DNA of 5,425 nt from an uncultured Eubacteriales bacterium (GTDB lineage: Bacteria > Bacillota > Clostridia > Oscillospirales > CAG-272). A program made the position numbers and the translations under genes. Shown here in pieces: positions 5,424-5,425 of this stretch. The stretch lies in NCBI GenBank assembly GCA_900547565.1, contig URHI01000119.1, positions 1 to 5,425 on the forward strand, read 5' to 3'. Position 1 is the first letter of the stretch, and each line of letters opens with the position of its first letter. The notes beneath the pieces are model-generated. The model was not told the DNA's origin, made no database searches, and saw nothing but the letters and a program-made list of their open reading frames with translations.

Positions 5424-5425
5424 AC

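Noticed and set aside
1..5425. CRISPR arrays, tRNA or rRNA genes, insertion sequences, riboswitches
   Set aside because: No regular repeat-spacer pattern, tRNA-like cloverleaf, transposase frame or recognisable aptamer was seen; the leaders are short (about 50 and 78 bases).

Overview
The window looks like a carbohydrate-use locus from a Gram-positive, gut-type Clostridia genome (Oscillospiraceae/Ruminococcaceae-like). This is inferred from the Thr/Ala/Pro-rich linker after a lipoprotein cysteine, the GGAGG-type ribosome binding sites, the GC-rich genes set against a very AT-rich control region, and the gene families present. No marker gene fixes the taxon.

Layout: positions 1-243 hold no supportable gene, only a cluster of GC-rich hairpins after the last gene of the leftward operon. 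Three genes run leftward in a tight operon, read in the order HpcH/HpaI-type aldolase (3826-3050), AraC-family regulator (3024-2212) and GH13-family lipoprotein (2193-244), with gaps of 25 and 18 bases. A 293-base AT-rich divergent control region (3827-4119) separates them from a rightward gene for a cytoplasmic sialidase-like (BNR/Asp-box) beta-propeller protein (4120-5346). The window ends in a weak terminator-like hairpin and a perfect 10-bp palindrome.

The strongest signal outside the genes is in the control region. The two divergent promoters are near mirror images, each with an extended -10 (TGnTATAAT) and a TTTAC-type -35. Upstream of each lies a pair of 17-bp half-sites in direct repeat at exactly 21 bp, with the inner half-site touching the -35. 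That is the geometry of AraC at araI1-I2. A fifth copy lies just downstream of the leftward start. The simplest reading is that the locus-encoded AraC-type protein binds all of them, activating both arms and controlling its own operon.

Proposed joint role (inference): a surface-anchored GH13 enzyme trims an alpha-linked glycan outside the cell, the cytoplasmic propeller protein cleaves or modifies an imported oligosaccharide, and the aldolase splits a 2-keto-3-deoxy acid-type intermediate to pyruvate plus an aldehyde. No transporter, kinase or dehydratase is in the window, and the actual sugar cannot be read from sequence alone.
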